Below, piece by piece: positions 26,456 through 34,717 of a DNA stretch of 60,965 nt. The DNA is taken from NCBI GenBank assembly GCA_029688825.1, contig JARUKX010000020.1:1-60965 (forward strand). Reading direction: 5' to 3'. Position 1 is the first letter of the stretch. Every line of letters starts with the position of its first letter. A program made the position numbers and the translations under genes. This DNA comes from Haloarculaceae archaeon H-GB1-1. Its GTDB lineage: Archaea > Halobacteriota > Halobacteria > Halobacteriales > Haloarculaceae. The notes below the pieces were generated by a model. That model did no database searches. It saw only the letters and a list, made by a program, of their open reading frames with translations, and was not told where the DNA came from.

Positions 26456-27330
26456 TGGCGCTCCGTGGCCCACCCCAGGACCGGTCGCCCGCCGACCTCC
26501 TCTCGTTCGGCGTCGTCAACCTCGACAAACCGCCCGGCCCGTCCGCCCACCAGGTCGCCGCGTGGGTGCGTGACATGGCTGGCGTCGAGCAGGCTGCACA
26601 CGCCGGGACGCTCGACCCGAAGGTGACGGGCTGTCTGCCGACCTTGCTGGGGACGGCCACGCGCATGGCACAGGTCTTCGACGACAGCGTCAAGGAGTAC
26701 GTGGCGGTGCTGGAACTCCACGGCCGCGCCCCGAACGACTTCGAGTCTATCGTGGCGGAGTTCGAGGGGCCGATCTACCAGAAACCACCCCGAAAGAGCG
26801 CCGTGGCTCGCCGGCTTCGGGTGCGGGAGATCCACGACCTCGACGTCCTCGAAGTCGAGGACCGACGCGCACTTCTCCGGGTCCGCTGTGAGAGCGGGAC
26901 GTACATCCGGAAGCTCTGTCACGACGTCGGCCTCGCGCTCGGGACCGGCGCGCACATGGGTCACCTGCGACGCACGGCGACGGGCTCGTTCGACGATACG
27001 ACGCTCCGGACGCTCCACGACCTCGCAGACGCGCTGGCCGTCTGGCGCGAGGACGACGACGCGTCGTGGCTTCGGGACGTCGTCCACCCCGCCGAACGCG
27101 CCCTCGTCGACTTCCCACACGTCACGATTGCGCCGAGTGCCGCCGAGCAGGTCGCCGAGGGCGCACCGGTGTACGCACCGGGCGTCATCGACGTCGACGG
27201 CGACCCGGACCGCGACGACCTCGTCGCCTGTTTCACCCCGAACGACGCGGCCGTCTGTCTCGGTCGCTACGTCGGTGACCCCGACGGGGACTCCGGACTC
27301 GCCGTCGCCCTCGAACGCGTCCTCGTCTGA
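26455..27330 (+). CDS. truB: tRNA/rRNA pseudouridine synthase Cbf5 (TruB family)
   Basis: A 291-residue pseudouridine synthase. Motif II with the catalytic Asp is HAGTLDPKVTGCLP. KPPGPSAHQVAAWV precedes it, and RVRCESGTYIRKLCHDVG is the motif IIa/III region. A C-terminal PUA domain (about 210-290) includes GAPVYAPGVIDVDGD. In archaea Cbf5 acts in H/ACA-guided modification with Nop10, Gar1 and L7Ae, and alone on tRNA U55. It is translationally coupled to cmk. Confidence 0.93.
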   Translation: MALRGPPQDRSPADLLSFGVVNLDKPPGPSAHQVAAWVRDMAGVEQAAHAGTLDPKVTGCLPTLLGTATRMAQVFDDSVKEYVAVLELHGRAPNDFESIVAEFEGPIYQKPPRKSAVARRLRVREIHDLDVLEVEDRRALLRVRCESGTYIRKLCHDVGLALGTGAHMGHLRRTATGSFDDTTLRTLHDLADALAVWREDDDASWLRDVVHPAERALVDFPHVTIAPSAAEQVAEGAPVYAPGVIDVDGDPDRDDLVACFTPNDAAVCLGRYVGDPDGDSGLAVALERVLV

Positions 27331-27477
27331 GTCGCGCGCTCTCGTCCTCGAGCTGCCGTTTCGACGACGATCCGGCACCCTGCTGGCGTCCCTCGCGGCC
27401 CACCCTGTCGTGACGTGTCAATCCGATGGCTCACACGTAACACTATATCTGCACCTCTCATCTAGAGACGGCAGCTC

Positions 27478-28806
27478 GTGACCGTCTCCGACGTCGTGGT
27501 TCCGGCCGGGTTCGCCCTCCTCATCGTCGGCGCCGGACTCGGTCTGCTCCGAAGTTCGTTCGAGACGCGAGCGATCAGACGCATCTTCGCCTGGACGCTA
27601 CTCGGCGCGCTCGTCGTCGGCGTCACGGGCGGCCTCGCCATCGTCGCCAAGGAGACCGCCTCGCAAACGCTCCTCGACGATCTCCATACCGTGAGTACGA
27701 TCGCGACGGTCGGAGCGGTCGCCGGGCTCACGGTCGGCAACTACGACGGTCTCGAACGTCGCCGCGCGGCGAGTGTCGCCGAGAGCGAGGCGAAGTTCCA
27801 CGCCATCTTCGACGGCGCGCTCGACCCGATGGTGATCGCCGACGACGACGGTTCCTACGTCGCCGCTAACGAGGCTGCATCCGCCCTCTTCGGCGTCGGT
27901 TCGGCCGCCCTCGTCGGGATGCAGGTCAGCGATTTCGCCGACCCGACGTTCGATTTCGACGGCGAATGGACGTCGTTCCGATCGAAACGCGCCGACCGCG
28001 GGTACTTCGAACTCGTCCGCCCGGACGGCGAGCGCCGGATCGTCGAGTTCGCCGCCACCGCAGACATCTATCCGGGACATCACCTCTCGGCGCTTCGCGA
28101 CGTCACTGATCGACTCAGCTACGAACGCGCGATGGCCAGACGCAGCGAGGACCTCGCCTTCCTCAATCGGCTCGTCAGACACCACGTCCTCAACGGCATG
28201 CAGGTCGTCCTCGGAACGACGGACCGACTGGAGCCCTGCGCCGAGACCGGTTCGACCGCCGCTCTCGGAACCGTCCGTCGACGTAGCGAAGAACTCGTCT
28301 CGTTCGTCAACCGAAGCAAACGGTTTGCCGACCTCCTCGAACGCCCCGCCACTCCGTCGACCGTGTCGGTCGGCACCGCGCTGGAAAACGTCCTCGACCG
28401 CGCCCGTGCCAGCGCTCCGACAGTGCAGTTCGACGTCACCTCACCCGACGGCGAGGTGTTCGTGCCCGCCGACCCCCGCCTCAACGACGTGTTCGACCAC
28501 CTCGTCTCGAACGCCATCCAGCACTCCGATACCGACTCACCGACGGTCGGCATCGACGTCGTCGGCCCCGAAACCGTCGTCGTGGCGATCCCGGACGACG
28601 GTCCCGGCATTCCCGAGGCCGTCCAGCGACAGATACTCTCTCACGACGAGAGCCACCACCTCACTGATCACACCGGATTCGGGCTCTACACGGTCGAACG
28701 CCTCGTGACCGAGTACGACGGCACGCTCCGCATCCAACCCAACGACCCTCGGGGGTCCGTCGTGACCGTCGAACTCCCCCGCTCGCAACCATCCGCCACC
28801 CCATAG
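27478..28806 (+). CDS. PAS-domain sensor histidine kinase
   Basis: A 442-residue membrane-linked kinase. Residues 1-95 contain two or three membrane segments (VVVPAGFALLIVGAGLGLLR, FAWTLLGALVVGVTGGLAIV). A PAS domain follows (about 105-215, FHAIFDGALDPMVIADDDGS). The H-box is LNRLVRHHVLNGMQVVLG, a haloarchaeal-type dimerisation helix, and the ATPase domain has HLVSNAIQHS (N-box), VVVAIPDDGPGIPE (G1) and GFGLYTVERL (G2). No response regulator is adjacent. GTG 27478 follows a CTATATCT box. Signal unknown. Confidence 0.9.
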   Translation: MTVSDVVVPAGFALLIVGAGLGLLRSSFETRAIRRIFAWTLLGALVVGVTGGLAIVAKETASQTLLDDLHTVSTIATVGAVAGLTVGNYDGLERRRAASVAESEAKFHAIFDGALDPMVIADDDGSYVAANEAASALFGVGSAALVGMQVSDFADPTFDFDGEWTSFRSKRADRGYFELVRPDGERRIVEFAATADIYPGHHLSALRDVTDRLSYERAMARRSEDLAFLNRLVRHHVLNGMQVVLGTTDRLEPCAETGSTAALGTVRRRSEELVSFVNRSKRFADLLERPATPSTVSVGTALENVLDRARASAPTVQFDVTSPDGEVFVPADPRLNDVFDHLVSNAIQHSDTDSPTVGIDVVGPETVVVAIPDDGPGIPEAVQRQILSHDESHHLTDHTGFGLYTVERLVTEYDGTLRIQPNDPRGSVVTVELPRSQPSATP

Positions 28807-28886
28807 CCGCCCCCTCCGTGACTCTCCGCCCCACGGCGCACCCAAAGCGAAGGGCTTAATCAGGGGCCACCCTTCGACCTATTTGC

Positions 28887-28957
28887 GGGACCGTGGGGTA
28901 GCGGTATCCTCGGCGCATGGGGTGCGTCGGACCTGAGTTCGAATCTCGGCGGTCCCA
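28887..28957 (+). tRNA. tRNA-Pro (anticodon GGG)
   Basis: The acceptor stem pairs GGGACCG with CGGTCCC and is followed by discriminator A; CCA is not encoded. The D-arm contains GGGTAGCGG. The anticodon stem GGCGC/GCGTC holds the loop ATGGGGT with anticodon GGG, and the T-arm is CTGAG-TTCGAAT-CTCGG. A GGCTTAAT promoter box lies about 30 bases upstream. Its last bases double as the left attachment site of an integrated element, and integration has left the tRNA intact. Confidence 0.97.
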
Positions 28958-28959
28958 CT
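28945..28959 (+). repeat. Attachment-site direct repeat, copy 1 (inside tRNA-Pro 3' end)
   Basis: CTCGGCGGTCCCACT, comprising the T-stem 3' side, acceptor strand, discriminator and two further bases of tRNA-Pro. The same 15 bases recur at 37125 and 46510, marking the junctions of two tandem elements. Confidence 0.9.
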
Positions 28960-29046
28960 CAGCGTTTTCATAGATGCCCACTGCTACAGTCTTAGCTATG
29001 CGAGCGGTCAATTTACTTCTCGAATAGCAGAGGAAATAAGTAGTTC

Positions 29047-29205
29047 TTTAAATACCCGATTTTCTCCTCCCAAACGTTTCACTAACCGGTCTTACCCACC
29101 CACCTACCGACCCACCCTTTCTAAAGGTGAGTCGGTCTTTTCGCTTCTCATCGACCTCGCGGCAGTCCCCTTCACGGGGGCTGTCGCGAGTGGGTGTTTT
29201 TCGTC
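29047..29205 (+). ncRNA. Candidate structured small RNA at the left end of element 1
   Basis: A TTTAAATA box (29047-29054) predicts a start near 29076. The following roughly 125 bases contain hairpin A (29106-29116 with 29126-29136, 10 of 11 pairs) and hairpin B (29156-29170 with 29176-29190, 15 pairs including two G-U, loop TTCAC). Right after hairpin B come GTGGGTG and TTTTT (29197-29201), a terminator-like end. ACCCAC at 29094-29099 can pair with the GTGGGT just before the T-run, closing both hairpins into one fold. No ORF fits the region. It could be an antisense RNA of replication, an immunity RNA or simply a terminator pair. Confidence 0.45.
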
Positions 29206-29413
29206 TTGCTTAGCCAGTCTTCACAAACCACCGAAAGCGAGGGAACGGGAGAACAGGTTTGCCCGGCAGCGCAGCGGAGCGAGCAGCCCGGACCGGACCG
29301 CGAGCGCCCATCGCGGGCCGCACCTGATCGACCAACCGGAAGCGCCCCCTTGTGGGGCGACCCGGAAGCCTGAGCGTCTCCCCCGACCCCGGAGGGGGAG
29401 GGGAATCCTTAGG
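29206..29413. other. GC-rich hairpin region before the origin-like array
   Basis: This stretch has no convincing gene. It contains short GC hairpins: CGCCCC/GGGGCG (29343-29348 with 29354-29359) and CTCCCCC/GGGGGAG (29378-29384 with 29394-29400). A minus-strand open frame covers it, but its Arg-rich product looks like an artefact of GC content. Cruciform-prone DNA next to a replication gene may be part of the origin. Confidence 0.4.
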
Positions 29414-29590
29414 GCGAAACTTTGCTCAAGCAAAGCCATAGGCATTTATTCGGGTTCTACCGGCGGTGGACGGTGCATCCAATTAGTTCAGTTACTTTGC
29501 TTAAGCAAAGCCATAGGCGTTTATTCGGGTTCCACCGGCGGTGGATGGAGCATCCAATTAGTTCGGTTACTTTGCTCAGACAAAGTTTTC
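29414..29590 (+). repeat. Origin-like array: three palindromes at exact 75-base spacing
   Basis: Palindromic boxes CTTTGCTCAAGCAAAG (29420-29435), CTTTGCTTAAGCAAAG (29495-29510, perfect) and CTTTGCTCAGACAAAG (29570-29585) start exactly 75 bases apart. Each of the first two is followed by a near-identical 59-base spacer containing CATAGGC, a TTTATTCGGG element, a CCGGCGGTGGA block and CATCCAATTAGTTC. The array ends 28 bases before the replication gene, so it probably binds the replication protein and/or autoregulates it. Confidence 0.75.
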
Positions 29591-29613
29591 TCTAACTGTT
29601 ATCGGAGCCACCG

Positions 29614-31458
29614 ATGAGAAGTCGGGTTGATCCGCCGGGGCATCTGGGGGGCCTCGATCTTACTGACAGATGTAACACTCCCGTCTTAGCAGACCTTCTG
29701 GAAGAGCGCGACCTACTCGGCTACGGCCAGCTCATAGATGGTTCGCTGACCGAACGCGACGAAGAGCGCGTACGCATTGCGAAGTTCATAGCTGCCCATC
29801 CAGAGGGTACACCGCTGTCTCACGTCGTTTCGTACGCTGTGAAAGGTGTTTCTCCAGAGAACTGCGAGCGTGTCGAAGGCTCTGACCCTGACTACCAGTT
29901 TGCATATCGATTTGTCAACGATCTCGAAGAGCCAGATAACCCCTATGTACAGAAATCCGAATCCTCAGGGGTTCTAATGGTGACCCCAACCTTGCGCCTT
30001 CTTGACTTGATTACAGAAGGCATTACTCAAACACGCCAAACTGAGGGAGTAACGTATGACCGCGAATTCCTTCGTAACTATCTCTCTCGCGTAGATTCTG
30101 TAGATGATGACCTCCGTGAGCTACTGAGGGACGGTTTTACATCCTACCTCAATCGGATCAAGGACTACAAGCTACTGTTCGACGTTCACTTCGTCGACCG
30201 GCGTGGTGGTGAAACCACTCGCCGGATGACGAAGGACTACAAGACACGGTTCAACGACGAAGGCCGTGTCTCTAAGCAGTTCGCTCGGTTTAACGATGCA
30301 CTGGAACACGGCTACGAGAACGCAAATAACGCCGTGCTGGTGACGCTGACGACCGACCCAAAACGACAGTCGTCTTTGTTGGATGGAATCGACTCCATCA
30401 ACGAGAACTTCAACCGGTTGCTGTCCTACTTCGATTCGGATCCATCGACCAAATCAGACACCCGCGACACCGATGTTCCAGGCTGGCGGCCCGATCTCGA
30501 CAATGATGTAACCGGACGACCCCGGCAACGACCGGATTACATCAAGGCCCTGGAGTTCACTGAGAAAGGATACCCACACCTGCACGTCCTGTTTTTCGAC
30601 GTGCCTACGAGAGAAGAAGACGGAATGCCGTGGCTCTGCGACAAACCGGAGCTGGCAAACAAGTGGACTGACTACGGCCAGGGGGAAATCGTCGACATGT
30701 ACCCGCTGACATATCGCGACGACCTGGACGACCTCGACCCTGACTTCCAGGATGAGGAAGAAGGTTTCGTTGACTGGTACCGCTTTGGTGACCACGACCA
30801 TGGCGAAGAATGGGTGCGTGACCGGACCCGCTCGCACGAACTGATAGAATTCGGTGACGAAGCTCATGAAATGGAATCGACCGCTGGCGCATACCTCGGA
30901 AAGTACCTGAGTGTGACGTTTGGCTCCCTGCTCGAAGCCAGCGAGTCGTTTGCTGAATCTGAGGATGACCGGGAGACCTACTCTGACAAAGCAGCGACAT
31001 GGAAGATCGCGCTCTACTGGGCAACGAACCGCCGTTTCTGGTCCTGCTCGAAGCCTATTACCGAAGGTATCAATCCGAACGACCACCTGAAAGACCCGGA
31101 CGTTCGTGAGTCCGTTCGGTGGTGTTCGCTCGACTCTGTGCAGGCCGTGAGTGAGCGGGAGATTCGTGACGAGTTAGCGCGTCGGCAGTGGGACAATATT
31201 GATGACCTTGATGCCGCGATAGAGCGGGCGATTTCAGATGTGGAACAGCCACAGGTGCGTTCAACACTCCCAGAGGACGCCGCATTTCGATGTATCGTCG
31301 ACTATATTGGTGCCTATGCCCACTGGAACCTCCCGAGTAACGTATTAGGCGATAAACCGCAAGATATCGAAGCTGCTGAGGATTGTGTTACTAATGGCGA
31401 TGGGTTACCGGCCGTTACCCTTGAGAACGATCCGCCGATAGTTGATGTATGGGAGTAG
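29614..31458 (+). CDS. HUH-type replication initiation protein
   Basis: A 614-residue protein with the hallmarks of a rolling-circle initiator. The metal-binding HUH motif is GYPHLHVLFF (H322-L-H324), upstream motif I is ALEFTEKG, and the candidate catalytic tyrosines lie in AYLGKYLSVTFG (Y427 and Y431 with K430 between them). The N-terminal 160 residues are probably a winged-helix/DNA-binding region (AAHPEGTPLSHVVSYAVKGV). Related proteins replicate small haloarchaeal plasmids and temperate viruses. The palindrome array upstream is the likely origin. Its moderate GC content and more varied codons mark it as foreign. Function is confident; exact replicon family is not. Confidence 0.8.
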   Translation: MRSRVDPPGHLGGLDLTDRCNTPVLADLLEERDLLGYGQLIDGSLTERDEERVRIAKFIAAHPEGTPLSHVVSYAVKGVSPENCERVEGSDPDYQFAYRFVNDLEEPDNPYVQKSESSGVLMVTPTLRLLDLITEGITQTRQTEGVTYDREFLRNYLSRVDSVDDDLRELLRDGFTSYLNRIKDYKLLFDVHFVDRRGGETTRRMTKDYKTRFNDEGRVSKQFARFNDALEHGYENANNAVLVTLTTDPKRQSSLLDGIDSINENFNRLLSYFDSDPSTKSDTRDTDVPGWRPDLDNDVTGRPRQRPDYIKALEFTEKGYPHLHVLFFDVPTREEDGMPWLCDKPELANKWTDYGQGEIVDMYPLTYRDDLDDLDPDFQDEEEGFVDWYRFGDHDHGEEWVRDRTRSHELIEFGDEAHEMESTAGAYLGKYLSVTFGSLLEASESFAESEDDRETYSDKAATWKIALYWATNRRFWSCSKPITEGINPNDHLKDPDVRESVRWCSLDSVQAVSEREIRDELARRQWDNIDDLDAAIERAISDVEQPQVRSTLPEDAAFRCIVDYIGAYAHWNLPSNVLGDKPQDIEAAEDCVTNGDGLPAVTLENDPPIVDVWE

Positions 31459-31644
31459 CTGTTTCCGATAATCTTGTTCCATCATATATCTACCAGGATC
31501 ACCGTGCAAGGTATGAAGTGTATCCGCCATTATCCGACTTGACGGTACTTTCGGTCAAGAACAGACGAGAGTAGGTATCCTGTCGATTTAGCACATCTCG
31601 ACCGGAATGTGTTCGAGAGAAACTATGGGACCCTCAATGGCTGG

Positions 31645-32418
31645 TTATGACAGACTCTCTTGTCGGACAGAGGATATTTTATCCTCCCTCCGCTTTTTAA
31701 ACGCCTCAAACGCTTCCTCTTGGTTATCGACGCAAACGTAACGAGCGTCTTCTCCAAATTGCTTTTCGGCGGCTAATGCGGCTGGTGCAGTACCCGCACA
31801 AGGCACTAATATTAATTCACCAGGATCAACGAGGCCTTTGACCCAGGACTCATACGGTGATATTGGTTTGACACTCCCCCAGTCATAGGTTTTTCGAGGA
31901 GAAGGCGCTATTTGTCTAGCAGATTCCGAGCTCTGGCGGTCTGTTTCACCTTTATGCGCAAATACGACAGGATATCCACCAGTGGAGAGATACATGCCCG
32001 CGGTGCTCCTGTCTGGAGACCCGTCTGCTTTCGTGTACGTCACCCCGCCAACCTTTCGATAGCCACCACCGCTGTAAGTCTCTGCAACGTCCCCCCACTC
32101 CTCTTGAAGATATGTAATCAAACGAGGGAGAAGCCAATCATCAGCGTCCGCGATTAACCACCCTCCATCCATCAACGCATCATAGCAGGCGTCCAGTACC
32201 TCTGTAGTGGTGATTGATGTATCAACATAGCCCTCCGCATCTTGATCGTCATCGAAGGGGTGGGTATCGTATTCTACTCCGAAATGCCCATACCGCTTTG
32301 GCCGTGCCCAAGCATCGTCCAAGAAGACGGCGGCTGCTTCTCCCTGATAGTCCTGAAGTGTCTCGATGGCGTCAGCCACGACATAGGACCTGCCATCCCC
32401 TACCTCATGAGTAGTCAT
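31645..32418 (-). CDS. Putative DNA methyltransferase (N6-adenine/N4-cytosine type)
   Basis: A 257-residue methyltransferase-like protein. The order is that of beta-type amino-methyltransferases: motif IV first, FLDDAWARP (D34-D35-A-W37, replacing the usual DPPY/SPPW). The central variable segment follows (ETYSGGGYRKVGGVTYTKAD), and the SAM-binding motif I is near the C-terminus, LILVPCAGTAPAALAAEK (about 206-224). Strand-loop VCVDNQEEAF then follows. It is divergent from a nuclease gene with a 96-base gap, suggesting a modification partner. It could instead be an orphan protective methylase. The 180 bases after its stop hold no gene. Confidence 0.65.
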   Translation of the reverse strand: MTTHEVGDGRSYVVADAIETLQDYQGEAAAVFLDDAWARPKRYGHFGVEYDTHPFDDDQDAEGYVDTSITTTEVLDACYDALMDGGWLIADADDWLLPRLITYLQEEWGDVAETYSGGGYRKVGGVTYTKADGSPDRSTAGMYLSTGGYPVVFAHKGETDRQSSESARQIAPSPRKTYDWGSVKPISPYESWVKGLVDPGELILVPCAGTAPAALAAEKQFGEDARYVCVDNQEEAFEAFKKRREDKISSVRQESLS

Positions 32419-32514
32419 CTACTTGCTCTTGCCGGGTGTGGTGCTAAGGGTTTTCGCATGAATCGATTTCGTCTCGCCTAACACTAATGACCCTACCCCC
32501 ATGATTCAATAGCG

Positions 32515-33786
32515 ATGGATGAACCGGAGGTAATTGAGCACCTGGCGCATTACTTAGATGATCAAGGGTACACATTTTTCGTAGATTCAGGGGCCTATGG
32601 TGATCTCCCATATGAGTTAGCAGAGCGCCTGGAGAACTGTGGAATAAATACTGGGATCAGAATCGGTAACAGAATACCCGATATTATCGGATTCACGCCT
32701 TCAGAAGACATCTTCGCTGTGGAGGCAAAAGGAAATGACAACCTGAGGAAGGGTATTGGCCAAGCGGCACACTACCGGCAAGGAGTTCACAAATCCTATA
32801 TTTCGGCGGATTCGTCAGAACTTGACGAATTTGACGATACCGCTCTTTCCTGTGGTCTTGGTATTTTCCCAGTAGAACTTTCGGGGGTGAATGAGAGTCA
32901 AATAGAACATCCCGTTGAGAATATTGGAGCAACCAAACTCAATCGAACACGTAGAGCTCTGAATGTTCGGACAAGCCGATTCGAACCCCATTCCGCTGTA
33001 ATACCTTCTACAACTCGCCCCGAAAATGCCTTGCTTCCGGTTATCGCAATCAAACAAGAAAACAAGCAGTTATCTGATGATGAGTTAGAAGAGGTCTATT
33101 CAGAAAGCCCTCAAGGGCTAAGCACCGTTATGCACTCCGTCACTCTCGCCCGTACTCTTCGACTTGTGACAAAAGTCGACGGGAAATACCAACTGACAGA
33201 CGAGGGTGAGATGGCCTATCTTCTTCTGAGTGGTATCGTCGATCACCCTCCAGATGTCAAATATTTAGAGATGGCTGACTCCGATACGCTACATGAGAAA
33301 ATGTTCAAGATTCTCGGTGCAATCAAGAAATCTGGGCAATATCAAAATACGAAGCTATTCTCTCATAGCACCGAACTCGCAACTTTTCTGCGAAATCAAT
33401 ATATGAATATCCCAGATGTGCGTCTCTTAACCTATATTCTCGCATCTTATCGCGGTAACCGTGTGGAGCTGAGTAAGGCTATGGCTTTAGTAGCACTTGA
33501 ATCTCCAGACGCTTTTCTCGGGCTATTTTGTTCAAGTGGAAAAGAAGACGAATTCCGGGAACAAGTTGAGGATGAAAACCTATCCGTTGACGATTCCGAA
33601 TTCCAAGAGGACTTACTTGAAATAGCTGGGTCGAACGCACTCTACAATTTCTTGTACCAAATTTGGAATGTTGAGATTTTAATTGATGGTACGGACCCGG
33701 TTCATCAGGATGACGAGTTAATCCGGGGAGAATTCTATTGGGAATGGGATTCAAACATCGTGAGTAGACTGGCGTCAACAATTTGA
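32515..33786 (+). CDS. PD-(D/E)XK nuclease-like protein with C-terminal winged-helix-like region
   Basis: A 423-residue protein. The N-terminal 110 residues fit a PD-(D/E)XK nuclease: NRIPDIIGF (P55-D56), then FAVEAKGND (E70-A-K72) and GIGQAAHYRQG (Q83, the extra conserved Gln of restriction-type folds). Residues about 190-240 resemble a winged helix (STVMHSVTLARTLRLV, KVDGKYQLTDEGEMAYLLLS). The remainder is unassigned. It is AT-rich, unlike the host. The divergent methyltransferase next door suggests a restriction-modification or self/non-self discrimination pair. No family name is recognised. Confidence 0.6.
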   Translation: MDEPEVIEHLAHYLDDQGYTFFVDSGAYGDLPYELAERLENCGINTGIRIGNRIPDIIGFTPSEDIFAVEAKGNDNLRKGIGQAAHYRQGVHKSYISADSSELDEFDDTALSCGLGIFPVELSGVNESQIEHPVENIGATKLNRTRRALNVRTSRFEPHSAVIPSTTRPENALLPVIAIKQENKQLSDDELEEVYSESPQGLSTVMHSVTLARTLRLVTKVDGKYQLTDEGEMAYLLLSGIVDHPPDVKYLEMADSDTLHEKMFKILGAIKKSGQYQNTKLFSHSTELATFLRNQYMNIPDVRLLTYILASYRGNRVELSKAMALVALESPDAFLGLFCSSGKEDEFREQVEDENLSVDDSEFQEDLLEIAGSNALYNFLYQIWNVEILIDGTDPVHQDDELIRGEFYWEWDSNIVSRLASTI

Positions 33787-34061
33787 ACGAGTAAATGGAC
33801 TACCAAGGTAAGCCATTCTTGTCTTTTAATTGATTTTCAAACGACCTCTGATTCATACACGCTCTGTATTCAGCAGATTACTTCCACCGTTTCTGTATCT
33901 GATAGAGAAACCACCACTCAATCCAACGACTTACTGAATAGGTATTTCAGCCTTTGAGCGTCGGAATTATATCGAACAGTGACACCCATACTTATAATGT
34001 ATTTTATAAGAAAGCCTATGCTTCCCCTAAATACTATAATAATTAAAAACAACACATACAT

Positions 34062-34370
34062 ATGGACTCTTCTAATCTCGAAAAAGGCGAAACATACATT
34101 GGATACGTAGATCGGATTAGTGGGAGTGGAAACGGAATAATCGAAAAAGCAAACGGACATATAAATATTGGCCAAGTTGACGCTGATCTAGCTGAAACCA
34201 ATATTTTGTTTAAATACCACGGTGGGAACAGAGGCAAGTGTTTGGACCGAGGTAATGTCTCTGAAAAATATGATGCAGAAAAGCTCAAAAAGTATGAGAT
34301 GGAGAATGAAACACGAACAGGTCCATCTGATCCAAAGAATCTGAACAAACTATTAGGAGGACATTTGTGA
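34062..34370 (+). CDS. Small TRAM/OB-fold-like protein
   Basis: A 102-residue product. KGETYIGYVDRISGSGNGII followed by NGHINIGQVDADLAETNILF is the beta-barrel pattern of a TRAM domain (a nucleic-acid-binding OB-like fold). The C-terminal third is charged. Stand-alone TRAM proteins act as RNA chaperones in archaea, so an RNA-binding role is plausible. Codons are AT-rich. An AATACTATAATAATT promoter-like run lies at about 34029-34043. The 275 bases before this gene hold no other ORF. Confidence 0.5.
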   Translation: MDSSNLEKGETYIGYVDRISGSGNGIIEKANGHINIGQVDADLAETNILFKYHGGNRGKCLDRGNVSEKYDAEKLKKYEMENETRTGPSDPKNLNKLLGGHL

Positions 34371-34411
34371 TATAAGACCCGTCACTCAACCAATCTAATA
34401 TACCTTAGCAT

Positions 34412-34645
34412 ATGGGAGATTTGGACTTGCCAGATGGGCCAAAAACACCTGGTGGTGCTAAACGCCTTGCCGTCTTAGCAGTCTTCTCTGCTTCTGTGAT
34501 CATCTTGGGCGAGGTCCTTCAGATAGAAGTGATTACTATAATTGGCAATTTTCTATTGGATAATATATTACTGGTGTGTTCAATCGCTGGTATTGGACTT
34601 TTCATGTATTCCCAGCGTTCTCTGATTATTTCTGTATTGGATTAA
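34412..34645 (+). CDS. Small membrane protein
   Basis: A 77-residue protein with a polar N-terminus (MGDLDLPDGPKTPGGAKRLA) and two hydrophobic segments (LAVLAVFSASVIILGEVLQI and FLLDNILLVCSIAGIGLFMY). It lies between the TRAM-like and zinc-finger genes on the same strand, so they may be co-transcribed. Function unknown. Confidence 0.55.
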   Translation: MGDLDLPDGPKTPGGAKRLAVLAVFSASVIILGEVLQIEVITIIGNFLLDNILLVCSIAGIGLFMYSQRSLIISVLD

Positions 34646-34717
34646 TCTACTACGTTGCTCACTCAAATTTGTCTCCCAATGTAGTGGGTTTTTCTAGTAT
34701 GAACACAGGAATTCTGT

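Noticed and set aside
29221-29445. 74-codon minus-strand frame left of the origin-like array
   Set aside because: Its Arg/Leu-rich product lacks start signals and overlaps hairpins and the first palindrome; it is better explained as noncoding origin DNA.
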